NCBI RefSeq assembly: GCF_007004135.1 | Contig: NZ_VJMG01000028.1 | Location: forward strand, 50,521-114,520 | Direction of reading: 5' to 3' | From: Affinirhizobium straminoryzae | GTDB taxonomy: Bacteria > Pseudomonadota > Alphaproteobacteria > Rhizobiales > Rhizobiaceae | Length of the DNA stretch: 64,000 nt | Shown: positions 45,031 to 54,212 of the stretch, piece by piece | Layout: the number at the start of each line of letters is the position of its first letter | How positions within the stretch are numbered: the first letter of the stretch is position 1 | The notes under the pieces: generated by a model | Seen by the model: only the letters and a program-made list of their open reading frames with translations | Databases searched by the model: none | Told to the model about the DNA's origin: nothing | Position numbers and translations under genes: made by a program

Positions 45031-47388
45031 TCACAGGGTCACCGGCTCATCCGTATGGTAGGCGAGGCTGCGGTTGCGGAAGCGTTCGGCCGCGCCGGGA
45101 TCGGAATAGCGCGGCAGAAGGTCCATGTCCGTCTTGTTGAGGATCACGCCGACGGTCTTGGCCGCGAGCGCCGGCTCCGCCTCCATAAGCCCCTGCACCA
45201 GCTTGACTGGCGTCGCCCCCCATTCCGCCACAAAGACATAGGCATCCACGAAGGGCGCGAAGGCCTTGGCATCGATGGTCGGCACCAGCGGCGCCAGATC
45301 CACGACGATATAGTCGAAGCGGCTGCTGACCGTCTCCATCAGGCGCCCCATTTCCGGCGAAGCCAGAAGCTCGCTGGCATGCGGCTGGGTCTCGCCGCGC
45401 GCAAAGAAGGGCATCACCGCCAGCTTGGCCTTGGTATCGACCGTGATGGCGCTCGTCCACGGCACCTCGCCGCGCAGCACATCCATCAGTCCATGGGTGG
45501 CATCGGTTCCCAGCACAATGCTGGAGCCGCCCTGCGTCGGATCGGCATCGAGCAGCAGCGTGCGCTTGTTGAGCGCGCCGAGCAGGATGGCGAGATTGGC
45601 GGCCACCGTCGACTTGCCCTCACCCGACAGCGCCGAAACCACGGCGATGACACGGCATTCGCGGCTCGGCAGTGCCACGTCGCAGGCAAGCTTGGCATTG
45701 CGCAGCGTCTCGGCAAAGGCGGAGCGCGGATGCTCCGCCGCCACACGCGTCAGGCGACGGGCAAAGCGCTTGGCATCCCCCGCCGCGTCATAACCGGGAT
45801 CGGCGGCATCCGGCTCGCCCGTCCCCTTCTTCTTCTTGCCGCGTGCAGCGGCCGCTTCCGCCGCAGCGGAGCGCACCAGCGGCAGATAGCCGAGAAAACG
45901 CATGCCGAGGCGCGCGCGCACGTCGTGCCCCAGCCGGAAGGCGCGCTCCTTCAGCTCCAGCACGGTCGCGATGCCGGAGCCTATGAAGAGTCCCAGCACA
46001 ACGGAGAGCGCCATGGTCAGGGTCTTCTTCGGGCTGGAGGGCGCAGTGGGCACGCCTGCCTCCGAGATCACGCGCGCCTTGGCGATCGGGAAGGACTGCT
46101 GCTGCGTCGCCTGTTCGAAGCGGTCGAGGTAGGTCTGGTAGGTGGCCTTCAGCGAATTGGCCTTCTGCTCCAGCTCCCGCAGTTCCACCAGCGAGACATT
46201 GGCCTGCGAATTGTTGCCGGCCACATGGTCGATGCTGTCGCGCAGCGATTTTTCACGCGAGCTTGCCACCTCGTAATCGTTGCGGAAGCCGGAGGTCATC
46301 TGCTGCAACTCGCGAAAGATCTGCTGGGCGAGATCGTTCTTCTGGCCTTCCAGCAGCTTGGCCTGCGGATGATCGGCACCGAACTGTTCCACCACGGCAC
46401 GCTCGCGCTCCTGCGCGGCCTGATAGCGGCGGCGCAGATCCTTGATGACGGAATTGTCGGTCTCCGTGGAGGAGACGAGCGCATTGTTGACGGCAGCCTG
46501 CGGCCCCTGATCGAGGATCGCCTTGTACTGATTGTAGCGGGCCGAGGCGGTTGCCGTATCGGCCTGCGCCACGATCAGCTGGCTGGTCAGGTCGGAGAGC
46601 TGCTGAGAGGACAGAAGTTCGCCGCGCGGCGAAATCAGCCCATGCTTGATCTTGTACTGTTCGACGGCAAGGGCTGCCTCCTGGGAGCGCTGGTTGAGGT
46701 CGTTCAACCGCTCCTGCAGCCAGTTCGAGGCTCGTTCGGTCGCGTCAAAATTGGCACTCAGCTGTTCGGACAGATAGGCCGCGGCATAGGACTTGGCGAG
46801 CCGGGCCGAGAGCAGCGGATCGGGCGACTGCACGGCAATGGCGATGACGGAGCTACGGCCGACACGGTTGACGTCGAGGGATTCCTGCAGGATGGCGGCA
46901 GCCTTTTCGCGCCGGCCATTGCGCGCATCCGTCTCGGACACGGGCGCGTCTGCCGGTTTGACCAGGCTCACCAGGCTTTTCACGCTACCCTTCAGGAGAC
47001 CGATCGGCGACTGTGGCGGATCGAGAAACAGCTGATTGTCCTGCAGCTTCAGATCATCCACCACCCGCAGCGCCAGCGCCTTCGACTTCAGGATTTCAAC
47101 GGCACTCGACAGCCGGTTGTCCGTCTGCTGTGCCGACTGGCTGTTGTCCTCCTGCTCGCCATAGCGCGACAGGTTCTCGTCGATCAGCATCTGCGTCAGC
47201 GCCGTATAGGTGGGCGGCGTGAAGACGAGATAGGTGCCGCCCAGCAGCACGGCCACCGCCACACAGAGGCCGATCAGCCGCAGGTGGCGCATCAGCGCGC
47301 TTGTCAGCCGGTCCAGATCGATGAAGGAATCCTGGTCCCGATTGGCCGCCGGGAACGTCGCCGTGCGCAGATTGACATGATCCATCAT
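45031..47388 (-). CDS. exoP: Succinoglycan chain-length regulator and BY-kinase, ExoP-like
   Basis: Inner-membrane polysaccharide co-polymerase of 785 residues. Wzz domain with helices at about 37-56 and 455-477, a long coiled-coil periplasmic part, and a C-terminal tyrosine-kinase-like ATPase: Walker A SALSGEGKST (Lys592), A' LLLDADPTQGG (Asp614, Asp616), Walker B YIVVDLAP (Asp697). The A' motif lacks the usual Arg, and only two Tyr (761, 777) lie in the last 30 residues, so there is no tyrosine cluster. Last gene of the minus-strand exo operon, 36 bp behind exoO; exoN is missing between them. Confidence 0.92.
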   Translation of the reverse strand: MMDHVNLRTATFPAANRDQDSFIDLDRLTSALMRHLRLIGLCVAVAVLLGGTYLVFTPPTYTALTQMLIDENLSRYGEQEDNSQSAQQTDNRLSSAVEILKSKALALRVVDDLKLQDNQLFLDPPQSPIGLLKGSVKSLVSLVKPADAPVSETDARNGRREKAAAILQESLDVNRVGRSSVIAIAVQSPDPLLSARLAKSYAAAYLSEQLSANFDATERASNWLQERLNDLNQRSQEAALAVEQYKIKHGLISPRGELLSSQQLSDLTSQLIVAQADTATASARYNQYKAILDQGPQAAVNNALVSSTETDNSVIKDLRRRYQAAQERERAVVEQFGADHPQAKLLEGQKNDLAQQIFRELQQMTSGFRNDYEVASSREKSLRDSIDHVAGNNSQANVSLVELRELEQKANSLKATYQTYLDRFEQATQQQSFPIAKARVISEAGVPTAPSSPKKTLTMALSVVLGLFIGSGIATVLELKERAFRLGHDVRARLGMRFLGYLPLVRSAAAEAAAARGKKKKGTGEPDAADPGYDAAGDAKRFARRLTRVAAEHPRSAFAETLRNAKLACDVALPSRECRVIAVVSALSGEGKSTVAANLAILLGALNKRTLLLDADPTQGGSSIVLGTDATHGLMDVLRGEVPWTSAITVDTKAKLAVMPFFARGETQPHASELLASPEMGRLMETVSSRFDYIVVDLAPLVPTIDAKAFAPFVDAYVFVAEWGATPVKLVQGLMEAEPALAAKTVGVILNKTDMDLLPRYSDPGAAERFRNRSLAYHTDEPVTL

Positions 47389-47424
47389 GAAGATCCCTTA
47401 ACGTCCCTCGATCCGAGGGGATGA

Positions 47425-48393
47425 TCAGAACGACGCCCGGGCGGGACGACGTGAATTGGAAACGAAGAAGCGGCGCAGACGCGCCGCGATCGGCATTTTC
47501 AAATGGCGCAGCGCGGCCGGATGGCGCACCGCAACCCCGAGACATCCCGAAAGCGACCGCTGCTTGATATGCCCGACCAGCATCAGGAAGGCGCCGGCCT
47601 CGATGAGGCTGCGGGTGCGGCGCGCCTGGGCGCGACGGGCCTCGCCCTCCAGCGGGAAACGCGCGACAAAGCCGCGATCGGCGGCGATCATCGCCTCCAC
47701 ATGCCGGGGCTCCAGCACGCGCGAGATCGATCCTTCGCGAATGTGATAGATGTAGCCGACGCCCGGTTCGACGGCGCAGCGACCGCCCGAAGCGAGCGCC
47801 GAGGCCAGCAGCAGATAATCTTCGCCGATCCGCAAGGACGGATCGAAACGCAGCCCCTGTTCGTTCAGGAACGCGCGCGAAAACATTGGCTTCATGTAGC
47901 CGAAGTTGAAGGTGGAGCGGAAAATCACGTTGGAGCCGATGAAGTCCGCCAGCGTCAGCAGGGGGCGCTGCTGAAGATCCTCACGCGCAAACATGGTGAC
48001 CACGGGCTCGCCGGGCTTTGCGACATCGAGATTGTCCACCACGATCTCGGCCCCGAGACGCGCCGCCGTCGCGATCATCGCGGCGGAACGCTCCGGGCGC
48101 ACCGCGTCATCGGAATCCAGCACGGCGATCCAGCGGCCGAGTGCGGCATCGATGCCGGCATTGCGGGCGGCACCCGGCCCGCCATTCTGCGCCATCTCGA
48201 CCAGCCGCACGCGCGGATCGCCGAAATAGCGCACCAGTTCTGCCGTGCCGTCGCTCGAGCAATCGTCAACGACGACCACTTCCAGCGTGATGCCGGTCTG
48301 GGCCAGCGCGCTGTCGATGGCGCGGCCGATCGTCTCGCGCGCATTGTAGGCGGCAATCACGAAGCTCACATCCGGCACGGGCGCCTCGCTCAT
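47425..48393 (-). CDS. exoO: Family 2 glycosyltransferase, ExoO-like
   Basis: Glycosyltransferase of 322 residues for one of the glucose additions to the lipid-linked octasaccharide. GT2 landmarks: VSFVIAAYNARETIGRAIDS, VVDDCSSDGT, VLDSDDA, and RIGEDYLLLASALASG. Assigned as exoO by similarity to this class and by place between exoM and exoP, as in S. meliloti. Start overlaps the exoM stop (ATGA). The C terminus is basic. Confidence 0.85.
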   Translation of the reverse strand: MSEAPVPDVSFVIAAYNARETIGRAIDSALAQTGITLEVVVVDDCSSDGTAELVRYFGDPRVRLVEMAQNGGPGAARNAGIDAALGRWIAVLDSDDAVRPERSAAMIATAARLGAEIVVDNLDVAKPGEPVVTMFAREDLQQRPLLTLADFIGSNVIFRSTFNFGYMKPMFSRAFLNEQGLRFDPSLRIGEDYLLLASALASGGRCAVEPGVGYIYHIREGSISRVLEPRHVEAMIAADRGFVARFPLEGEARRAQARRTRSLIEAGAFLMLVGHIKQRSLSGCLGVAVRHPAALRHLKMPIAARLRRFFVSNSRRPARASF

Positions 48394-49325
48394 ACAGCCT
48401 CCATCTGTCCATACTGGCGGATTTCCCGCAGTCCCAACACGCCGCTGACGGCCCCGACATGCAGGGCGCCGCGCAGGGCATAGCGGTTGCGGGCAACCGG
48501 GGAAAACAGGGAGCCGATCGCGCCGAGGCCGCAGACGCCAGCCTTGGCGGCAGCAATGGATGCATGCATCAGCCGCCCGGGGGCGGAGCGGCGCGCGCCG
48601 AGAATGCGGCCATGCGTCTGGCCAGAGCGGAAGCGCCGCTTCAAAAGCCAGCCGAAGCGCGCACGTTTTTCCGGCACCGGCTCCCGCAGCAGCGCGCGTT
48701 CGGCAAAGGCGATGGTGCCACCCTCGGCGGTCAGCGCGGAGAAGAACTGCGTATCCTCGCCGCCGCTCTGGCCGAGCGACAGGTCAAAGCGCCGGCTTTC
48801 GAGACGCGGACTTCTGAGATCAAGCAGCACGTTGCAGGTATAGCCGGTGCGGATGACCTTATCGACCCAGACGGGACGGGTGGAATGGAAGTCGCCGGTC
48901 TTCATCCAGGCGGGCGCCGTCTCGTCATAGACGGCATCGACCGGACCCAGCACCGCATCGGCCCCGGTGGAAAAGGCGGTCGCCAGCAGTTCGGACAGCC
49001 ATTCCGGCGAGGCCGTCTCGTCATCGTCGATGAAGGCGAGATAGTCCGCGTCGCTTGCCGCAAGGCAGGCATTGCGGGCAATCGAGATGTTCGCCTTCGG
49101 GCAATGCACATAGAAGATCGTGAAGGGAGAACGCGCGCGCAGCGCCTCGACCCGCGCCTTCGCGCTTGGCACCGCATCGTTGTCGGCAACGATCAGGCGC
49201 AGCCGCGTGCCGGCCGGCACCACCTGCGCAAAAAGCGACAGCAGCGTGTCCTCCAGTTCCGGCCGGCGGAAGGTGCAGATGCCGATATCGACATAGACGA
49301 GAGACGGATCGCGCCCGGCCATCAT
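48390..49325 (-). CDS. exoM: Family 2 glycosyltransferase, ExoM-like
   Basis: Glycosyltransferase of 311 residues: VDIGICTFRRPELEDTLLSL, LIVADNDAVPSAKARVE, FIDDDETASPEWL and GEDTQFFSAL. Length and cluster position match ExoM, a beta-1,4-glucosyltransferase. Start ATG follows GGAGGG and overlaps the exoA stop (ATGA). Confidence 0.86.
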   Translation of the reverse strand: MMAGRDPSLVYVDIGICTFRRPELEDTLLSLFAQVVPAGTRLRLIVADNDAVPSAKARVEALRARSPFTIFYVHCPKANISIARNACLAASDADYLAFIDDDETASPEWLSELLATAFSTGADAVLGPVDAVYDETAPAWMKTGDFHSTRPVWVDKVIRTGYTCNVLLDLRSPRLESRRFDLSLGQSGGEDTQFFSALTAEGGTIAFAERALLREPVPEKRARFGWLLKRRFRSGQTHGRILGARRSAPGRLMHASIAAAKAGVCGLGAIGSLFSPVARNRYALRGALHVGAVSGVLGLREIRQYGQMEAV

Positions 49326-50320
49326 GCAGCGGCCCTCCGGAAGCGGGAGCCGATCACTTCCTGCCAGAAGCCGGCCGACCAGGCGAAATGCATGATCATG
49401 GCCGAGACGGCGGCAAGCGGCCCGTGCGGATTGCGCTCGGCAAGGGCCAGCCAGAAACCGTAAGCGAGACAAAGGCCGGCCCAGACCAGAAGCGGAACGG
49501 CGGCTGCCCAATGAACGACGGCCAGCAGGGCACCGATGGCCACCGGCACCACCGCAAGCGGCAGCGCCTGACGCAGTTTCGGTCGCATGCCGTGCTTCAG
49601 GAGATTGCGGGCGCGGCCGCGGCCATAGCCCATGTACTGCCGGAACAAAGCGAGCGGCCTGGAGCGCGGGTAATAGGTCATGAAGGTGCGGCCGGTCATC
49701 CAGATGCGGAAGCCGGCGCGGCGCAGGCGCACGTCAAGCTCCGCATCCTCGTTGTGGGTGAAGCCCTCGTCATAGCCGCCGATGGCGCGGAACGCCGCAA
49801 GCCGCATCAGCGCATGATGGCCGTGGTCGATCCAGTGGCCGTCCGCGCCGGCCCGGTGCTTGGCGCCGCCATTGCCGAGTTTCGAATTCTGTGCCACCGC
49901 CGTTGCCTTCTGAAAGGCGCCGAAGCCGACGGTCTTCATGCCGACCACGACGGAATCGGCGCCGGTATCGACCGCCTCCTGCAACAGCACCTGGCAATAG
50001 TCCGGTGGGTAGTCGCCATGCGCATCCACACGGATCAGATAATCGCGCCCCTCGCCGTAGCGCAGGGCGGCAAGATTGACGGCCGCGCTCTGGATGCGGC
50101 GCGGATTGTCGAGAAGCACGAGCCCGTCGATCTCCTCTGCAAGGCGCTGGACGATCGCCCGCGTGCCATCCGTGCTGCCGCCATCGGCCACCACGATCAG
50201 CATGTCGTGATTGCCGCGTCCGGCGCTCAGCTGGCGCACGAGTGGTTCGATATGGGCCGCCTCGTTGAGGCAGGGGATGACCAGAAGAACCTTCATTTCG
50301 GCGGGTGTTTCCATCGTCAT
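49322..50320 (-). CDS. exoA: Family 2 glycosyltransferase, ExoA-like
   Basis: Membrane-associated glycosyltransferase of 332 residues: VLLVIPCLNEAAHIEPLVRQ, VVADGGSTDGT, IRVDAHGDYP and NEDAELDVRLRRAG, with two or three C-terminal hydrophobic helices (about 250-310). ExoA adds the first glucose to lipid-linked galactose. The ATG at 50320 has GGAAGG upstream and lies 4 bp after the exoL stop. Confidence 0.88.
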   Translation of the reverse strand: MTMETPAEMKVLLVIPCLNEAAHIEPLVRQLSAGRGNHDMLIVVADGGSTDGTRAIVQRLAEEIDGLVLLDNPRRIQSAAVNLAALRYGEGRDYLIRVDAHGDYPPDYCQVLLQEAVDTGADSVVVGMKTVGFGAFQKATAVAQNSKLGNGGAKHRAGADGHWIDHGHHALMRLAAFRAIGGYDEGFTHNEDAELDVRLRRAGFRIWMTGRTFMTYYPRSRPLALFRQYMGYGRGRARNLLKHGMRPKLRQALPLAVVPVAIGALLAVVHWAAAVPLLVWAGLCLAYGFWLALAERNPHGPLAAVSAMIMHFAWSAGFWQEVIGSRFRRAAA

Positions 50321-50324
50321 GCGA

Positions 50325-51524
50325 TCAACCTTCCGCTGGCAGGGGGTGAGAAAGGGCATGATCGGCGGCGCGGCGCGCCCGCGGCGAGAGCACCGTCAAC
50401 TGGCGCACCAGCGCCTCGCAGTCGGCCCGCGTGGTGATCCACTGGCGGCGTTCCACGCCGGCCAATGTCTGCTGCAGCGTGGCATAGCTTTCGGCGGGAA
50501 GCGCCGTCAGTTGCGCGCCAAGTGTTTGCGGATCGGCATCGGCGAGCAGCAAACCAAGGCCGCGGGCGGCGAGGAAGCGCCCCGTCTCGGTGCGGGCGAG
50601 CGCAATCGGCACCGCCCCGTGCAGCGAGGCCTCGTATAGCCGGTTCGGCAGAAGCCATTCGGAATTCAAACCTTCCTCGAAGAAATCGATCGCCCAGGCG
50701 AAATGCACATCGCGATAAATGGCGGCGAGATCCTCCGGATTGCGATAGATGCCGTGAAAGGTGACATGCGGCGCCTTTTCGACGATGGCCGCGAAATCGG
50801 GAAACTCCTTCGGCGAAACGCGCCCGCGGATGACGATCTCGACGCTTCCTCGCATCTCTTCGGCAAGCCGGCTCAGAATCTCCCAGGTCTTGCGGCAGCG
50901 GATCGCGCCGAACCAGCCGATCCGCCAGGCTTCGCCCGGCGCCGGCCGCTTCGGCTCCGGCGCTGCCTCCGCCATGTGACCATCGAGATCGAGCACCTTG
51001 TTTTCCAGAAGCAGGACCGGCAGGTGGAGATGCGACAGCGGCCGGAAGTAGTTCTCGACGAAGGCCGGCGAACTGGTGACGAGCATCGCGGCCTCCCGGC
51101 CGAAGCGGCCTTCGGCGGCCCGCAGCACCCGCCCCTTCACACCGCGGTCAAGCAGCAGACGGTGAATGTCGAGGCATTCGTAGACGACCGGCACATCGCC
51201 GCCGAACAGGCGGGCGGCCGTGCCCGACAAGGCCAGCGTTTCGAGATTGCGGGCAAGGATGAGATCCGGCGGCGCAACATTCTTCAGCACCTGCGACAGG
51301 GAAAATTTCGCCTTCGCCACCGCTGCGATGCGCTGGCCAAGCCGCCCGTCGGCGGTGCGGCCCAGCACGCGAAGATCGATCCCGGTCTCGCCGGCCAGCC
51401 GGTTCTCGTCACGCAGAAAACCCGCCACCGTCAGCTGCGCGCCTCCTGCCTTCAGCATGGTCACCCGTCGGCGGATGGCCGGATCGGAGAGATCATGGGC
51501 GAGATAAAGGATCTGCAACGTCAC
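50325..51524 (-). CDS. exoL: Glycosyltransferase, ExoL-like
   Basis: GT-B type protein of 399 residues from a GTG preceded by AGGAG; an ATG 36 bases upstream has no such site. Features: LYLAHDLSDPAIRRRVTMLK at the start, WRIGWFGAIRCRKTWEILSRL (in part: WRIGWFGAIRCRKTWEIL) in the middle, and WAIDFFEEGLNSEWLLPNRL (nucleotide-sugar side). ExoL adds a glucose in succinoglycan assembly. Length and place match the S. meliloti gene. Confidence 0.87.
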   Translation of the reverse strand: MTLQILYLAHDLSDPAIRRRVTMLKAGGAQLTVAGFLRDENRLAGETGIDLRVLGRTADGRLGQRIAAVAKAKFSLSQVLKNVAPPDLILARNLETLALSGTAARLFGGDVPVVYECLDIHRLLLDRGVKGRVLRAAEGRFGREAAMLVTSSPAFVENYFRPLSHLHLPVLLLENKVLDLDGHMAEAAPEPKRPAPGEAWRIGWFGAIRCRKTWEILSRLAEEMRGSVEIVIRGRVSPKEFPDFAAIVEKAPHVTFHGIYRNPEDLAAIYRDVHFAWAIDFFEEGLNSEWLLPNRLYEASLHGAVPIALARTETGRFLAARGLGLLLADADPQTLGAQLTALPAESYATLQQTLAGVERRQWITTRADCEALVRQLTVLSPRARRAADHALSHPLPAEG

Positions 51525-51596
51525 GTCGTCGAACTCCTGTTGCCGCGCGATTGCGGACATGCCGGCATGCTGTCTGACAAAGCCGCGAAATGCGGC

Positions 51597-52379
51597 TCAG
51601 TCTTGCGCGCAGAGCACGGAGCCCTGAAAACGGCAGCCCTCGCCGAGCGCGGTGAAGGCGATGCGTTCCACCTGCATCGTCACCGGTCCGGAATAGGCGA
51701 AGGTGCCCATCCAGTCCTTCAGCGTGTCGCTGCCCCAGAGGCTGGCGAAGATCTTCTGCGGATGGCTGGGGATCTTTGCCGGGTCCGTCACCTCATGCAC
51801 CAGCCGGCCATTGACGAAATAGCGCAGCCGGTTGCGCTCCCAGATGAAGGCATAATCGTTGAAACCCTTGTCGGCGCCGCCGGCGACCGGCACCAGCTTC
51901 TCATTGCCGCCCTTGGCGGAAATATACTGGTTGAGCTGCACCTCGCCGGTGTTCTTGCCGAGCACCTCGAAGTCGATCTCGTCATGCGGCTGCTTGTCGG
52001 TCGGGCCGATATAGGAGAAGAAGGCGGAGTTCAGCCCGGTTCCGGTACCGGCCTTCATGCGGATCTCATAGGTGCCGTAACCATAGCGCTGGCGGGTCTG
52101 GATCTCGCCGCAGACATAGGCGCGGTCGCCCACCTGCTGGCGCTCCAGCCCGAGCGTCAGCCGGCCGCCCTCGACCTTCACCTGTCCCTTGGACCAGGTG
52201 CAGTTCTGGTGCGGGCCATTGTTCCAGCCGTCGGACACATACCAGAAGGACGTATCCAGCCGGTCGAACTTTTCCACGAAGGAGGGTCCGAGGGACTGCG
52301 CCGAAGCCGGTGCTGCGGCCAGCATCGCTGCACCGATGGCGGCAAGGACGAACGGGCGGATCAGGATCTTGCCGGTCAT
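51597..52379 (-). CDS. exoK: Secreted endo-beta-glycanase, ExoK-like (GH16)
   Basis: Extracellular GH16 depolymerase of 260 residues that trims nascent succinoglycan. Signal peptide to about residue 28 (AAAPASAQ). Catalytic motif HDEIDFEVLG with Glu134, Asp136 and Glu138; substrate-side GTYEIRMKAGTGTGLNSAFF lies before it (quoted here as EIRMKAGTGTGLNSAFF). C-terminal cysteines (GCRFQGSVLC) may form a disulfide. Three bp after the exoH stop. Confidence 0.93.
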   Translation of the reverse strand: MTGKILIRPFVLAAIGAAMLAAAPASAQSLGPSFVEKFDRLDTSFWYVSDGWNNGPHQNCTWSKGQVKVEGGRLTLGLERQQVGDRAYVCGEIQTRQRYGYGTYEIRMKAGTGTGLNSAFFSYIGPTDKQPHDEIDFEVLGKNTGEVQLNQYISAKGGNEKLVPVAGGADKGFNDYAFIWERNRLRYFVNGRLVHEVTDPAKIPSHPQKIFASLWGSDTLKDWMGTFAYSGPVTMQVERIAFTALGEGCRFQGSVLCAQD

Positions 52380-52382
52380 GGT

Positions 52383-53525
52383 CTACCTCTGCTGATGGAT
52401 CAGGCGGGCGGAATGGCCGGGGCCGGACGCGGCCCCTTTCGGCGCACCGTGTGGAGGAAAGGATCTGCGATTGCGGCTGCCGGTCAGAACCTCGTAGAGC
52501 GCGGGCGCCTTTGCGCGCACCAGCCGATTGCTGAGAATCATGACCGCAAAGGTGAGAAGCACGGCGCCGATATAGAACACCGGATAGTAGTCGGCGCTGA
52601 TATAGCGGTTCCACACCATCCACATCAGCATCAGCAGCGGATAGTGCGCGCAGAAGGTCCAGAAACTGAGGCTGCCGGAGGCGGCCAGACGCTGGCCAAG
52701 GCGGGTGCGCACCAGCGGCGCAGACAGAAGCCAGAAGCCGAGCGCGCCGAGAATGGCCAGAAGATTGCGCAGGATGTCGAGCATCAACGGATAATCGGGC
52801 CCGTTCGACAAAAGCGGATCGGCCAGGACCAGGGCGGCGAGCAGCACGAGCCCGATGCCGAGCGGCGCATGGCGATCCAGCATCTTGAGATCGACCCGCT
52901 GCAGCGCGAGGAAAATGCCGAGCGTGAAGCTGAACAGGATCGACTGCTTGAGAACGATGCCGGAGGTCAACTGCGGGATGACCGCGATGGCAAACAACAC
53001 ACCCAGCACCGGCGCCGGCGCCTTGCGCACGAGGAAAGCAAGCAGCGGCGACAGGACGATGCAGACCATCAGATCACGCAGGAAATACAATGGCAGGTTG
53101 ACCGGAAAGTCGCCGGCGGCCAGAGCATGATCGGCCCAGTCGGCAGGCTTTGCGGCCCACAGGTCCGGAAAATAACCGATCCCGACGCCAAAGTGCTGCA
53201 TGAAGAGCACACAGAGCAGCACTGACAAGTTCCAGATCAGGAAGGGCATCAGCAGCGTGCGCGCCTTTTGCCGGAGCGTGCGGCGATAATCGAATCCGTC
53301 GAGGCCCTTGCGAAACAGCAGATAACCCGAAAGGGCGCTGAGGCAGGGCACACCAATGCGAAACAGGCTTTCGCCCAGAAACACCCGAAGCCAGTCGAAT
53401 TCATCATTGTTCTGCAGAAAAGGGCTCGCATCGTGGTCGTAAGGGACATGCACGAAGACGATGCCGGCAATCAGCAGCATGCGCATCAGGTTGATGCGGG
53501 AGGATATGTTCTGATCAACAGTCAC
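52383..53525 (-). CDS. exoH: Succinyl/acyl transferase, ExoH-like
   Basis: Acyltransferase-3 membrane protein of about 380 residues with ten or so helices. It opens with ISSRINLMRMLLIAGIVFVH, then PYDHDA, and FLGESLFRIGVPCLSALSGY, the ExoH/OafA pattern. ExoH adds succinyl groups, needed for low-molecular-weight succinoglycan. A GTG start at 53525 is preceded by GAGGGG; another GTG nine bases upstream is possible. First gene of the exoHKLAMOP operon. Confidence 0.87.
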   Translation of the reverse strand: MTVDQNISSRINLMRMLLIAGIVFVHVPYDHDASPFLQNNDEFDWLRVFLGESLFRIGVPCLSALSGYLLFRKGLDGFDYRRTLRQKARTLLMPFLIWNLSVLLCVLFMQHFGVGIGYFPDLWAAKPADWADHALAAGDFPVNLPLYFLRDLMVCIVLSPLLAFLVRKAPAPVLGVLFAIAVIPQLTSGIVLKQSILFSFTLGIFLALQRVDLKMLDRHAPLGIGLVLLAALVLADPLLSNGPDYPLMLDILRNLLAILGALGFWLLSAPLVRTRLGQRLAASGSLSFWTFCAHYPLLMLMWMVWNRYISADYYPVFYIGAVLLTFAVMILSNRLVRAKAPALYEVLTGSRNRRSFPPHGAPKGAASGPGHSARLIHQQR

Positions 53526-54212
53526 ACGGTTCACCCCTCTCTGGTCGCGATCCCCCCTTCGCCACCGGTTCCGATGAAGCGGACTTATGCCCACGGGAAA
53601 AAGTCTGCTGCCCAGTTTCGGGAATAATGTGGCACTGCAGCAAAATCTCAAGATGCGAATAGCCTCCGGAGCCATCCGAAAGCGGCTGCAGGAGAGCCCG
53701 AACGCTACAGAGGCAAGGCTAGTCAGTTGAATTCAGGGGGCTTTCCGCGATCACGCCGCCCCAAAAAATGTTCCAAAAATTTACACACCCCTCTTCAAAA
53801 AACTTTTCCGAGGCGCAGATCTCCTACCTCCGACGGGTTTAGCCGGCGCCAAATACGGCAAAAATGAGGCAAAATTCACGATCGCACCTCGAAGACGTGA
53901 GGACCGACAACAGAAGTGAACCATTTTAGAACACATGAGCCGAAACAAAACATTGGCCATCCCGCCGTTTTTCCGGCAGTTTGGGCGCTGGCATGGCAGG
54001 GTCTTGCCGCAATGCAATATGCGAACAAATTTCAGCCGGATTGAGAGGGTTCTCATCGGTCATGCTGACGGCCTGAGGCAAGGCTTGCGGCGCGAAAACA
54101 CAGATTCACCATCGCTTTGCGGCCCGCCGGGCCGCCGGGCACAGACTGCCGTTTCATCCAGGTTTCCGGGCAGCGCCAGGGAACCGCGACATTGACAGGC
54201 TGGGGGCGACCT
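53526..54212. other. Divergent intergenic region exoH / exoW; exoI and exoT position is empty
   Basis: 687 bp without a supportable gene, including AT-rich stretches (about 53760-53820) fit for promoters and regulator binding. In S. meliloti exoI and exoT lie between exoH and exoW; I find no trace of either reading frame here. Confidence 0.65.

Noticed and set aside
45055..47424. 789-codon open frame on the + strand
   Set aside because: Antisense shadow of exoP with no recognisable protein features.
50703..53225. 840-codon open frame on the + strand
   Set aside because: It runs antisense over exoL, exoK and exoH, which have clear domains; long antisense frames are common in GC-rich DNA.
53781..54195. 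Short open frames in the exoH-exoW gap as possible exoI/exoT remnants
   Set aside because: No similarity in reading to a nuclease or flippase; no long hydrophobic segments in any frame.
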